Below are positions 41,299 to 50,069 of a stretch of DNA of 64,000 bases, in pieces. The DNA lies in contig JAQTTY010000001.1 in assembly GCA_028710525.1 (NCBI GenBank), positions 275,955 to 339,954 on the forward strand, in the 5' to 3' direction. Position 1 is the first letter of the stretch. Every line of letters begins with the position of its first letter. The notes under the pieces are model-generated. The model was not told the DNA's origin, searched no databases, and saw only the letters and a list, made by a program, of their open reading frames with translations. The DNA is from Gallionella sp. (GTDB lineage Bacteria; Pseudomonadota; Gammaproteobacteria; Burkholderiales; Gallionellaceae). The position numbers were made by a program, and so were the translations under genes.

Positions 41299-42312
41299 TT
41301 ATTGATTTTCAGTCGGTGTGGTTGCGACTGGCTGGCCATCATTTTGAGGCTGCGGTTTGATGTTCAACAAGTCCAAAGCAGTCTGTACCTGTTGAGGACG
41401 CAAAACTGGTTGCGGTGCTCCCATAAGCACCGTTGCAACTCCAAGATGATTTTCAATGGCTTTGGTAGCGGCGTGCATCGAAAATGTGTGCATATAGGCG
41501 TGATGCACTGTCAGCACCAAATCTTGGAGAACTGGGTCATCTTCAAGTTTTTCAATTTTGAGTCCAATATCCACACATTTTTGTAGTGGCACATGTCTAG
41601 CATGCGCTCCTGTAATTGTGTGGTTACCTAGATAACTCACTATTGCACTAGCTTTGCCATCGCATTCACTGCTTCCCGCAAACATGTTTTGGCATAACCA
41701 ACCTTTTACCATTTCGCTAGACCATGAGATTGCTTGAGTACACTCATTTAAAAACGATGGGTGATACTTAGAGACAATTTGTTGCCAAAGTGGGGCGCTA
41801 GCAGGGTTTTGTTCAATGCTGCGAACAGCTAATTGGAATTCATCTAGGACACCCTGCGCAGGCACTCCGCCAATTTGTGGATCAATGGGGCCCAAGCTAG
41901 ATTGCTTACCCATCACGATGCTTTTCGCAGAGCAGGCAATCATCGTTCCAGCTGACATGGCCAATTGAGGAACAATCACACGGATATCTTTGCCGAACAT
42001 TGTCCAAAGATAGTTAACAAGAGCTTCAGTGGCTGCAATATCACCGCCTGGGGTGTGAAGTATGAGGTCTAAACCTTTAGAGCGATCTAAACGATGGACT
42101 GCTGCCATAAACCCATTCATATCCTCATCACCAACACCTAGATTTGGCGTAGATGGCGGCCTATAAAGCCAACCAGAATAATACGCTACAATGTTGCGAC
42201 CAGTATGTTTATGCAGTAGCTTAAGATATTTTCGTCTGACGCTATCAACAGCGGTGTGACCGCCTTGTTGTTTAAGTCCTATTTCGGTAAGAACTTTACC
42301 CCACACTGGCAT
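41299..42312 (-). CDS. SDH-family Clp-fold serine proteinase
   Basis: LDLILHTPGGDIAATEALVNYLW, VPQLAMSAGTMIACSAKSIVMGKQSSLGPIDPQ. Confidence 0.82.
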   Translation of the reverse strand: MPVWGKVLTEIGLKQQGGHTAVDSVRRKYLKLLHKHTGRNIVAYYSGWLYRPPSTPNLGVGDEDMNGFMAAVHRLDRSKGLDLILHTPGGDIAATEALVNYLWTMFGKDIRVIVPQLAMSAGTMIACSAKSIVMGKQSSLGPIDPQIGGVPAQGVLDEFQLAVRSIEQNPASAPLWQQIVSKYHPSFLNECTQAISWSSEMVKGWLCQNMFAGSSECDGKASAIVSYLGNHTITGAHARHVPLQKCVDIGLKIEKLEDDPVLQDLVLTVHHAYMHTFSMHAATKAIENHLGVATVLMGAPQPVLRPQQVQTALDLLNIKPQPQNDGQPVATTPTENQ

Positions 42313-42313
42313 C

Positions 42314-42535
42314 TTAATTGGTCACCGTATTAGATTGCACTACAACCCGAATATTGGGGTCGTACATAGAAAAAATATCAAATTTCTGCGACTTAACTGG
42401 AGTAGTAACGGTCGTAGTGAAATATTTATCGTACTCGGCAACCAAGTTGGCGGTCTGTACGTTTGTTCCAGATTGCACAGCTCGGTATGCAGCCATGAGA
42501 ATATTCTCGTCTGCTGATAATTGCAGTACAGTCAT
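42314..42535 (-). CDS. Hypothetical 73-aa partner of the SDH-family protease
   Basis: 1-nt gap to the protease ORF, same strand. Confidence 0.6.
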   Translation of the reverse strand: MTVLQLSADENILMAAYRAVQSGTNVQTANLVAEYDKYFTTTVTTPVKSQKFDIFSMYDPNIRVVVQSNTVTN

Positions 42536-42735
42536 GTGCTTTTCCCCCAGTTAGTTATATAAGGTAAGCCTAACATCATCAGCTGGAGCAGTAAATAGAC
42601 CTTATGGCCTAGGAAGGGTAGGCTCGATGATGAAAATGCGCCTATTGTCGGTACAAACCATGCCGCCTGTTATCTACAACTGCAGTCGCTTCCAGTTGTA
42701 AACACTTCGCACATTAACTCGTTGGCGTTGTAGGA

Positions 42736-43836
42736 TTATTGCTGCTCGTGATTCCAGACGAATTTTTGCTTTAGGTCATTGCAGTGCGTTACCGGCAAGA
42801 AGCCAGCATGTTGCAGTTGCCCAACCACGATACCGGGAGCAATTCCCATACGATTAGCAAAATCACGTATCGCTGCTTTGTTGAAAGGTCCAGATCGAGT
42901 AAAGCTAGCAAACGTAGCCCTGGAGATCAATTCCTCTTGAGCAAATTTGTTTGCCTCTTCCTCCTTCTCGGCATCTAGGCCGTTAGTCCCTTCAAGGAAT
43001 AGCTCCTTCTTGCCATGCAAATAAATATGCCCTGCTTCATGGAAGAACGTAAACCAAAGGTGGTCATCAGTTCTGTAGCGCAGGCTCAATTGAATAAGTG
43101 CTTTGTTTGGATTTAACCAACGCGTTGCTCCGCTTACAGCAGTTTTTGGCAAGCAAGGAACAAATACGACCGCAACGCCTGCTTGCGCACAAAGCTCTTG
43201 CATACGCGGTACAAAAACTTCAGGCGACTCTACAGTAAGAGTTTTAATTTGGTCGAGTGCGGCACGGAACACAGCTTTATCAAATGGGACGCAAGCAATT
43301 TGTGCAGCCTCTATCTCGCCTTGGCGCAACCAAGCCGACACAGCCTCAGGAAAAATTTCTTGGTTATTATGTTGTCGATACGCCACTTTGAGGTTAGGCC
43401 ACATGCTGGCCCATTGATCAACGCTTGCAATACCAAAAAATCTCAACACTTCGACCAATTGAGCCTTAGTATTATTTTTAAACTTGGCAATCCAGCCTAG
43501 TTTCGCCATCTCTGCAACCGGAATATGATTTAGCCAGTCCAAATCACCCTCTAACTGCACCTCTTCATGTAGACGTGCCAATATCTCTTGGTAATGGCTT
43601 TCCAAGTTCAACCAGTAGTCAGCTGGCATGCCAAGCGCACGTTCAAATTTGATTGCAGTTTCAGGTGTAATCGACGATTTTGCTTTGACAATAGAAACAA
43701 TGTGCTTAGGCGTTAACCCGGTACGTTTGGCTAACTCATTTTGAGTCATACCTCTCAAATCGAGTTCCGCACTTAACACCTCACCAGGTGATACGGCATA
43801 GTCAGGTTGATATTCGTTTGTAGTTTGCTTATCCAT
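42736..43836 (-). CDS. HigA-like HTH antitoxin fused to an ImmA/IrrE-type metallopeptidase
   Basis: LDLRGMTQNELAKRTGLTPKHIVSIVKAKSSITPETAIKFERALG plus WFTFFHEAGHIYLHGKKE (HExxH). Confidence 0.88.
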   Translation of the reverse strand: MDKQTTNEYQPDYAVSPGEVLSAELDLRGMTQNELAKRTGLTPKHIVSIVKAKSSITPETAIKFERALGMPADYWLNLESHYQEILARLHEEVQLEGDLDWLNHIPVAEMAKLGWIAKFKNNTKAQLVEVLRFFGIASVDQWASMWPNLKVAYRQHNNQEIFPEAVSAWLRQGEIEAAQIACVPFDKAVFRAALDQIKTLTVESPEVFVPRMQELCAQAGVAVVFVPCLPKTAVSGATRWLNPNKALIQLSLRYRTDDHLWFTFFHEAGHIYLHGKKELFLEGTNGLDAEKEEEANKFAQEELISRATFASFTRSGPFNKAAIRDFANRMGIAPGIVVGQLQHAGFLPVTHCNDLKQKFVWNHEQQ

Positions 43837-44173
43837 GAGTATCCTCTATCCCCCTAATTTCTATGGATGTAACCATCTTCCAATCCAAACCACCTTCTGC
43901 TCTTTGCGGCAATGGGTTATGGTTGGGCTCAAACACTAATCTGTAAGGATGATCCAAATCGACGGTCAATTGACCTTTACGATTTCCGGTTAGCTCGTGA
44001 CATCTATGCGGAGGGCTCATGGGTGGCGCGAACGTCCCAAGGTTCGGGGCAGCCCAAAGCTGCGCCAGAACAACCTTAAGTTTTTTTGTCCGCAATGAGC
44101 CGTGAGCTTTAATCATGGCCTTTTCCTCGTTGAGTTGCTTTTTGAGGCTCGATGTAGCGAAAGAAATGTCCAT
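43829..44173 (-). CDS. HigB/RelE-family toxin
   Basis: PPHRCHELTGNRKGQLTVDLDHPYRLVFEPNH; overlaps antitoxin. Confidence 0.82.
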   Translation of the reverse strand: MDISFATSSLKKQLNEEKAMIKAHGSLRTKKLKVVLAQLWAAPNLGTFAPPMSPPHRCHELTGNRKGQLTVDLDHPYRLVFEPNHNPLPQRAEGGLDWKMVTSIEIRGIEDTHG

Positions 44174-44466
44174 TAGAAGTTAAGAGATTTTCTTAACCGA
44201 TTAGGTTATACAAATTATATCATTTTGTCCAGACGAGTTTCGCATAAAGCCCATAGGTCCCATAGGTGGGTTTTGCAATTTTGAATCGACGTATTGCAAA
44301 TAATTGCACTCAATCAAGTGATGAGCATTGGTACGATTGCGGTACAATGCCCAGCTTTTCTAGGTTACGTTTAACTACGTTAACCTTATGTTTGCAAACT
44401 TCTTTATTGTTTGGCTAACTTCGCTTGCATGTGCTTGATTATCAGTAACTTATTGATTTAATTGGT

Positions 44467-44516
44467 GACTCATAATCCTTTGGTCGTCGGTTCAAGTCCG
44501 ACCGGACCCACCAACA
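44467..44516 (+). repeat. attR direct repeat (50 bp)
   Basis: Identical to 21819-21868. Confidence 0.95.
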
Positions 44517-44519
44517 CTC

Positions 44520-44552
44520 AAGGCTTGCAGCGATGCGAGCCTTTCTTTTTTT
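44520..44552 (+). terminator. Displaced original tRNA terminator
   Basis: AAGGCTTGCA-GCGA-TGCGAGCCTT then TCTTTTTTT immediately after attR. Confidence 0.75.
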
Positions 44553-47500
44553 GCGAGGTATTGTGGTAGCAGCAGTGTTGTCAGCGAGTGCGCAACGGCG
44601 CAAGACGAGACTGGAGAGTCTGTCTGCTATCGAGTTTCCTGCGGACTTGCCTGTCGTCGGCAAGCGCGAGGAGTTGGCGCGCGCTATCACTGAACATCAA
44701 GTCGTCATCGTGTGCGGTGAGACCGGTTCGGGTAAGACCACGCAGTTGCCCAAGATATGTCTGACACTGGGGCGCGGTGTACTGGGTTGCATAGGCCACA
44801 CCCAGCCGCGCCGAGTTGCGGCACGCACCGTGGCTAACCGCATCGCCGTGGAGCTTAAGACCGAGCTGGGTGGGGCGGTCGGATACAAGGTGCGTTTCCA
44901 CGACAAGGTGGGGGCGGACACTAGCATCAAGTTGATGACCGACGGCATCTTGCTAGCCGAGATACATAGCGACCCGCTGCTCAGACATTACGACACACTG
45001 ATCATCGACGAGGCGCACGAGCGCTCGCTCAACATCGACTTCCTGCTCGGTTACCTCAAACAGCTTTTGTCGCGCCGTCCCGACCTCAAACTCATCATCA
45101 CTTCCGCGACACTGGATGCGGATCGCTTTGCCAAGCACTTCAACGCCAAAGTGATCGAAGTATCGGGGCGCAGCTATCCGGTGGAGACACGCTATCGTCC
45201 GTTAGAAGTGAGCGACGAAGGCGAGGCGCAAGATGTGCCGCAGGCTATCAGTGCCGCGCTGGATGAGTTGGCGGCGGGCGGCTTGCGCGGTGATGTGTTG
45301 GTATTCCTACCGGGTGAACGTGAGATACGCGACACCGCTGAAGTGTTGCGCAAGCATCACCCCAAAGGCATAGAAGTGTTGCCGCTGTATTCGCGTTTGT
45401 CGGCGGCTGAACAAGACAAGGTATTCAAAGTCGGCGGACAGCGTCGCGTGGTGCTGGCAACTAACGTGGCTGAGACATCTCTCACTGTGCCCAACATTGG
45501 TTATGTGATCGATTGCGGATTGGCGCGGGTGAACCGTTACAGCATCCGGCAGAAAGTTGAGCAACTACATATCGAGAAGATCTCGCGTGCCGCCGCCAAT
45601 CAGCGCGCCGGTCGTTGCGGTCGTGTGATGAGTGGCGTGTGCGTGCGCCTCTACGAAGAGGCTGAATTTTTGCAGCGCGACGAGTTCACTGACCCCGAGA
45701 TATTCCGCGTCTCGCTGGCCACCGTCATCCTGCGCATGAGTGCGCTGAATCTGGGAGACATCGCCGAGTTCCCCTTCATCGAGCCACCCACGCCGCGCAT
45801 GATCGCTGACGGCTATCAGCTGCTGGCAGAACTGGGCGCGATAGACGACACACGCAGGCTGACCAAGCTGGGGCACGAGCTTGCTAAGTTGCCGCTCGAT
45901 CCCAAGATTGCGCGCTTGTTGCTGGCCGGTCGTCAATATCATTGCTTGAGTGAGATTCTTATCATCGCCAGCGCACTGTCGGTGCAAGACCCACGCGACC
46001 GCCCTATTGAAAGACAAGAGGCTGCGGATGCTGCACATAAGCGCTTTGCCGATGAGCGTTCCGATTTCCTCGCCTACATCAAAATCTGGGCGTGGTACGA
46101 ACAGGCCTTGGCGCAGAAAAAATCCAACCGCTTGATGATGGAAGAATGCCGCAGCAACTTCCTTTCGCCGCTGCGCTTGCGTGAGTGGCGCGAGTTGCAC
46201 CAGCAGTTGCACGGACAAGTTGCCGAGATGGGCATGAAGGAGAACGAACAGCCCGCCAGCTATGCCGAGATACACAAGGCGCTGCTGTGCGGCTTGCTCG
46301 GCAACCTCGGTATGAAGGGCCTGGAAGGCAATGAATATCTGGGGGCGCGTGGCATCAAGTTTCTCATCGCGTCCAACTCGGTGCTGGCCAAGAAGGGTAC
46401 CAAGTGGGTGATGGCAGGCGAGTTGGTGGAGACGCACCGCTTGTACGCACGCACCATGGCGCGCATCGAGCCGGAATGGTTGGAAGAGGTGGGTGCGCAT
46501 CTCATCAAGCGCCATTACTTCGATCCACATTGGGAAAAGAAGGCCGCTCAAGTCACCGCCTATGAGCGCACTACCTTGCACGGTCTGTTGCTCAATGCTA
46601 AGAAGCGTGTGCATTACGGGCCGATGAGTGTGGCTGAGTCGCGCGAGATCTTTATTCGTCAGGCACTGGTGGGTGGCGAGTTCGAGACGCGTGCGCCATT
46701 CTTTATGCATAACCAGAAGCTCATCGCGGACATCGAGGCGCTGGAGCACAAGGCGCGCCGGCCTGATGTGTTGGTGGACGATGAGTTGATCTTTGCTTTC
46801 TACGATGCGCGGGTCGCGGCCGACATCCACAACGGCGCGAGTTTCGAGCATTGGCGCAAAGAAGCAGAGCGCAATGATGCCAAGTTGCTGTACCTGAAAA
46901 AAGACGACTTGATGCGGCATGAGGCGGCGGGCATCACCACCGATCAGTTCCCACCGCAGCTCAAGATAGACAACGTCAGTTTCGCGCTGAGCTACAACTT
47001 CTCGCCAGGCAAGAACGATGACGGCATCACGCTCACCGTGCCGCTGGCGCTCATCAACCAAGTCTCGGCTGCGCGTTGCGAGTGGTTGATACCGGGTATC
47101 CTCGCGGAGAAGGTTGCGCAGCTACTTAAGACTTTGCCGCAAAAGATACGGCGCAACCTAGTGCCTGTGCCGGAATTCGCGGCTGGTTTTTGCCGCACAG
47201 TGCATCCTTCCGCCACGCCGCTGTTGCAAGCTTTGGCGCGTTATATCCGCGAACAGAAACAGCTCGACACACCACTGGATGCCTTCCGTCTCGAGCAATT
47301 GCCGCCGCATCTGTATATGAACTTCCGTGTGCTGGACGAGCATGGCCGCCAACTCGGCATGTCGCGCAACTTCGCACAACTGCATAGCGAACTCGCACCG
47401 CGTGCCGCGCCTATCATCGTGGCTGGAACCAAGCAGAGCAGCACGGCGCCAGCCGTGGAGCAGCGCAGCGCGACATGGAGTTTTGGTGATTTCGCCGAGA

Positions 47501-48300
47501 CCTGCGTGGTACAGCGTGCTGGGCAGAACGTGACCTTGTTCAATGCGCTGGTCGACGATGGCGATGCGGTCATCCTGCGTGCTTATGACACGCGCGACGC
47601 GGCGCAAGCCGAGCATCGCAAAGGTCTGAGCCGCTTGTTCATGCTGCTGCTCAAGGAGCAGGTCAAATACATGGAGAAGAATCTGCCGGATGCGCAAAAG
47701 CTGGGCATGTTGTTTATGTCCTTGGGCACGCCGCAGGAATTGCAGCAACAAATCATTGCGATGACCTTCGAGCGCTGCTGTTTGAACGACCCTTGGCCGA
47801 CCAACGAGACGCAGTTCCTCGCGCGCGGCAAGGAGGCAAAGAACCGCTTACTGCTGATCGCGCAGGAGATTGCGCGTTTGGCCGCCGGCATACTTACCGA
47901 ATATCACGCCTTGCAAAAGTCTTTGCCTCAACTCAAGGCACAACCCACTGTGGCGCAGGATGTGCGCACTCAGCTGGAATTTCTGGTGCATAAACGCTTC
48001 GTCTTTGATACGCCGTATGAACGTCTGCAGCATGTGCCGCGCTATCTCAAGGCCATCAATCTACGCATCGAGAAGTTGCGTAGTAATCCGGCTCGCGATG
48101 CGCAATGCATGAGTCAGTTGCAGCCCTTGCTGCAAGCCCTACACAAATTGCGTCAAGCGCATACCGGTGATGTACGGGTGGAAGAGTTCGCTTGGTTGTT
48201 ACAAGAGCTGCGCGTGTCGCTGTTTGCGCAGGAACTTAAGACCCCAGTAATCGTCTCGGTAAAACGTTTGGAAAAGATGCTCGCAGGGATGCGTAACTAG
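44533..48300 (+). CDS. hrpA: ATP-dependent RNA helicase HrpA; listed start is probably too far upstream
   Basis: CGETGSGKTTQLPKICL, DEAHERSLNIDFLLGYLK, QRAGRCGRV; ATG at 44533 is in a terminator loop. Confidence 0.93.
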   Translation: MRAFLFLRGIVVAAVLSASAQRRKTRLESLSAIEFPADLPVVGKREELARAITEHQVVIVCGETGSGKTTQLPKICLTLGRGVLGCIGHTQPRRVAARTVANRIAVELKTELGGAVGYKVRFHDKVGADTSIKLMTDGILLAEIHSDPLLRHYDTLIIDEAHERSLNIDFLLGYLKQLLSRRPDLKLIITSATLDADRFAKHFNAKVIEVSGRSYPVETRYRPLEVSDEGEAQDVPQAISAALDELAAGGLRGDVLVFLPGEREIRDTAEVLRKHHPKGIEVLPLYSRLSAAEQDKVFKVGGQRRVVLATNVAETSLTVPNIGYVIDCGLARVNRYSIRQKVEQLHIEKISRAAANQRAGRCGRVMSGVCVRLYEEAEFLQRDEFTDPEIFRVSLATVILRMSALNLGDIAEFPFIEPPTPRMIADGYQLLAELGAIDDTRRLTKLGHELAKLPLDPKIARLLLAGRQYHCLSEILIIASALSVQDPRDRPIERQEAADAAHKRFADERSDFLAYIKIWAWYEQALAQKKSNRLMMEECRSNFLSPLRLREWRELHQQLHGQVAEMGMKENEQPASYAEIHKALLCGLLGNLGMKGLEGNEYLGARGIKFLIASNSVLAKKGTKWVMAGELVETHRLYARTMARIEPEWLEEVGAHLIKRHYFDPHWEKKAAQVTAYERTTLHGLLLNAKKRVHYGPMSVAESREIFIRQALVGGEFETRAPFFMHNQKLIADIEALEHKARRPDVLVDDELIFAFYDARVAADIHNGASFEHWRKEAERNDAKLLYLKKDDLMRHEAAGITTDQFPPQLKIDNVSFALSYNFSPGKNDDGITLTVPLALINQVSAARCEWLIPGILAEKVAQLLKTLPQKIRRNLVPVPEFAAGFCRTVHPSATPLLQALARYIREQKQLDTPLDAFRLEQLPPHLYMNFRVLDEHGRQLGMSRNFAQLHSELAPRAAPIIVAGTKQSSTAPAVEQRSATWSFGDFAETCVVQRAGQNVTLFNALVDDGDAVILRAYDTRDAAQAEHRKGLSRLFMLLLKEQVKYMEKNLPDAQKLGMLFMSLGTPQELQQQIIAMTFERCCLNDPWPTNETQFLARGKEAKNRLLLIAQEIARLAAGILTEYHALQKSLPQLKAQPTVAQDVRTQLEFLVHKRFVFDTPYERLQHVPRYLKAINLRIEKLRSNPARDAQCMSQLQPLLQALHKLRQAHTGDVRVEEFAWLLQELRVSLFAQELKTPVIVSVKRLEKMLAGMRN

Positions 48301-48337
48301 TAGAATCAGCGCCATTCGGCGTACTAAGGAACTGGAA

Positions 48338-49822
48338 ATGAAGAAGAACAAAGTCGATGTGCTTTTGGTCGGTGCGGGCGTGATGAGCGCCACACTAGGC
48401 ACGCTGCTGACACATCTGGATCCCTCGCTGCGTATCTTGATGGTGGAGCGCCTGAGTAAGGTGGCACACGAGAGCTCGCACGGTTTGAATAATGCGGGTA
48501 CCGGCCACGCGGGTTATTGCGAACTTAACTACACCCCCCCGCTTGCCGACGGTACGGTCGCTATCGAGCGCGCCTTGCAGATCAACGCCGCGTTCGAGAC
48601 TTCTTTGCAGTTCTGGACCTATCTGGTCGAACAGCACGAACTGCCTGCCTCTGGTAACTTCATCAACCCTATCTTCCATCAGAGTCTGGTGTGGGGCGAC
48701 GAGGACGTAGCCTATCTGCGCCAGCGTTATAAGCAGCTCAGCGAGCATCATCTATTCGAGGAAATGGAATACAGCGAAGACCCCGCCGTGTTGCGCGAGT
48801 GGATGCCGTTGGTGATGGAGAAGCGCGACCCCACGCAAAAAGTCGCCGCCACGCAAGTGAAGCACGGCACCGATGTGGATTTCGGCCATCTCACCCGCAG
48901 CCTAGTCAAATCGCTTAAGAAGCATGCAGGTTTCGAGTTGCGTTTGAGTCACAGCATCGTCGGCATGAAGCAGTTACCCAACGGTCGCTGGCGCGTACGT
49001 GTGCAAGACCATCACGATGACTCGATACGCAGTGTCGATGCGGGCTTCGTGTTCCTAGGTGCGGGCGGTGGTGCATTGCCTTTGCTGCAAAAATCAAAAC
49101 TGCCTGAAGCCCAGGGTTACGGCGGTTTCCCAGTGAGCGGCCAATGGCTGATCTGCAAAAACCCCGAGGTGGTGAAACGTCACCTGACCAAGGTGTACGG
49201 CAAAGCCCCAGTGGGCGCGCCTCCCATGTCCGTGCCGCATCTGGACGCGCGCATCATCGATGGCGAGCCGGCCATGTTGTTCGGCCCCTTCGCCAGTATC
49301 ACCGGTAAGTTCCTCAAGGAAGGCTCGATGTTCGACATCCTTGCCTCGCTCAAGTCTGGCAACTTGAAGCCCATGATGGCTGTGGCGATGGATAACATAG
49401 ACCTGATGCGCTACCTGATCTCCGAAGCGTTTAGTACGCACAAGAATCGCGTCGATGCACTACGTAACTTCTATCCAGATGCAAAAGAAGAAGACTGGGT
49501 CTTAGCCTCTGCCGGACAGCGCGTGCAGATCATCAAACAATGCGATGCCAAGGGCGGAAGATTGGAATTCGGCACCGAGATCGTCACCGCCCAAGACGGC
49601 AGTCTGGCAACGTTGTTGGGTGCTTCACCCGGCGCGTCCACTTCCGTACAAGCGATGATAGAAGTGCTGGAACGCTGTTTCCCCAAACGCGTGGCTAGCC
49701 CAGAGTGGCAAGCTAAGTTCAAGCAGATGATTCCTTCGTATGGAGAGTCGCTTGATGAGAATGTGCCGTTGTTGCATGAAGTTCGCGAGCGAACATTGAG
49801 AGTGTTGAAGTTGGTAGATTAA
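48338..49822 (+). CDS. mqo: Malate:quinone oxidoreductase
   Basis: DVLLVGAGVMSATLGTLL; SSHGLNNAGTGHAGYCELNYTP. Confidence 0.96.
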   Translation: MKKNKVDVLLVGAGVMSATLGTLLTHLDPSLRILMVERLSKVAHESSHGLNNAGTGHAGYCELNYTPPLADGTVAIERALQINAAFETSLQFWTYLVEQHELPASGNFINPIFHQSLVWGDEDVAYLRQRYKQLSEHHLFEEMEYSEDPAVLREWMPLVMEKRDPTQKVAATQVKHGTDVDFGHLTRSLVKSLKKHAGFELRLSHSIVGMKQLPNGRWRVRVQDHHDDSIRSVDAGFVFLGAGGGALPLLQKSKLPEAQGYGGFPVSGQWLICKNPEVVKRHLTKVYGKAPVGAPPMSVPHLDARIIDGEPAMLFGPFASITGKFLKEGSMFDILASLKSGNLKPMMAVAMDNIDLMRYLISEAFSTHKNRVDALRNFYPDAKEEDWVLASAGQRVQIIKQCDAKGGRLEFGTEIVTAQDGSLATLLGASPGASTSVQAMIEVLERCFPKRVASPEWQAKFKQMIPSYGESLDENVPLLHEVRERTLRVLKLVD

Positions 49823-49858
49823 GAAGCTAGCTAGCTTGCTTGTATTTGAAAAGTCCTG

Positions 49859-49897
49859 AAGCAAAACCGCCGGTCTAACACTGGCGGTTTTGCTTTA
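49859..49897 (+). terminator. Terminator after mqo
   Basis: AAGCAAAACCGCC...GGCGGTTTTGCTT. Confidence 0.85.
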
Positions 49898-50069
49898 TAT
49901 CCTTAATCTTTCGATAAACTCGGACGAAAAATCTAAGCAGTCTAAAAAGTCGACTTGGTCGGCCATAGCGACGCTCGCATCATCATCAAATACTCCAGAC
50001 ATCACCATGCCCAGCCACTAGCACTGGGCTATAATCCTTGCACAGTTCTTCTGATGATCGGCGACCCAT

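Larger units (their letters stand above)
21819..44516. mobile_element. Integrative mobilizable element inserted at the tRNA 3' end
   Basis: Perfect 50-bp flanking direct repeats; integrase adjacent to attL; relaxase/oriT and trb genes inside. Confidence 0.93.

Noticed and set aside
44500-44520. Second tRNA gene at attR
   Set aside because: Only the 3' part from the anticodon stem onward is present; no D-arm or 5' acceptor strand, so it is an att copy.
45565-47061. 498-aa antisense ORF opposite hrpA
   Set aside because: Low-complexity composition and position fully opposite a conserved helicase; a codon-bias shadow of the real gene.
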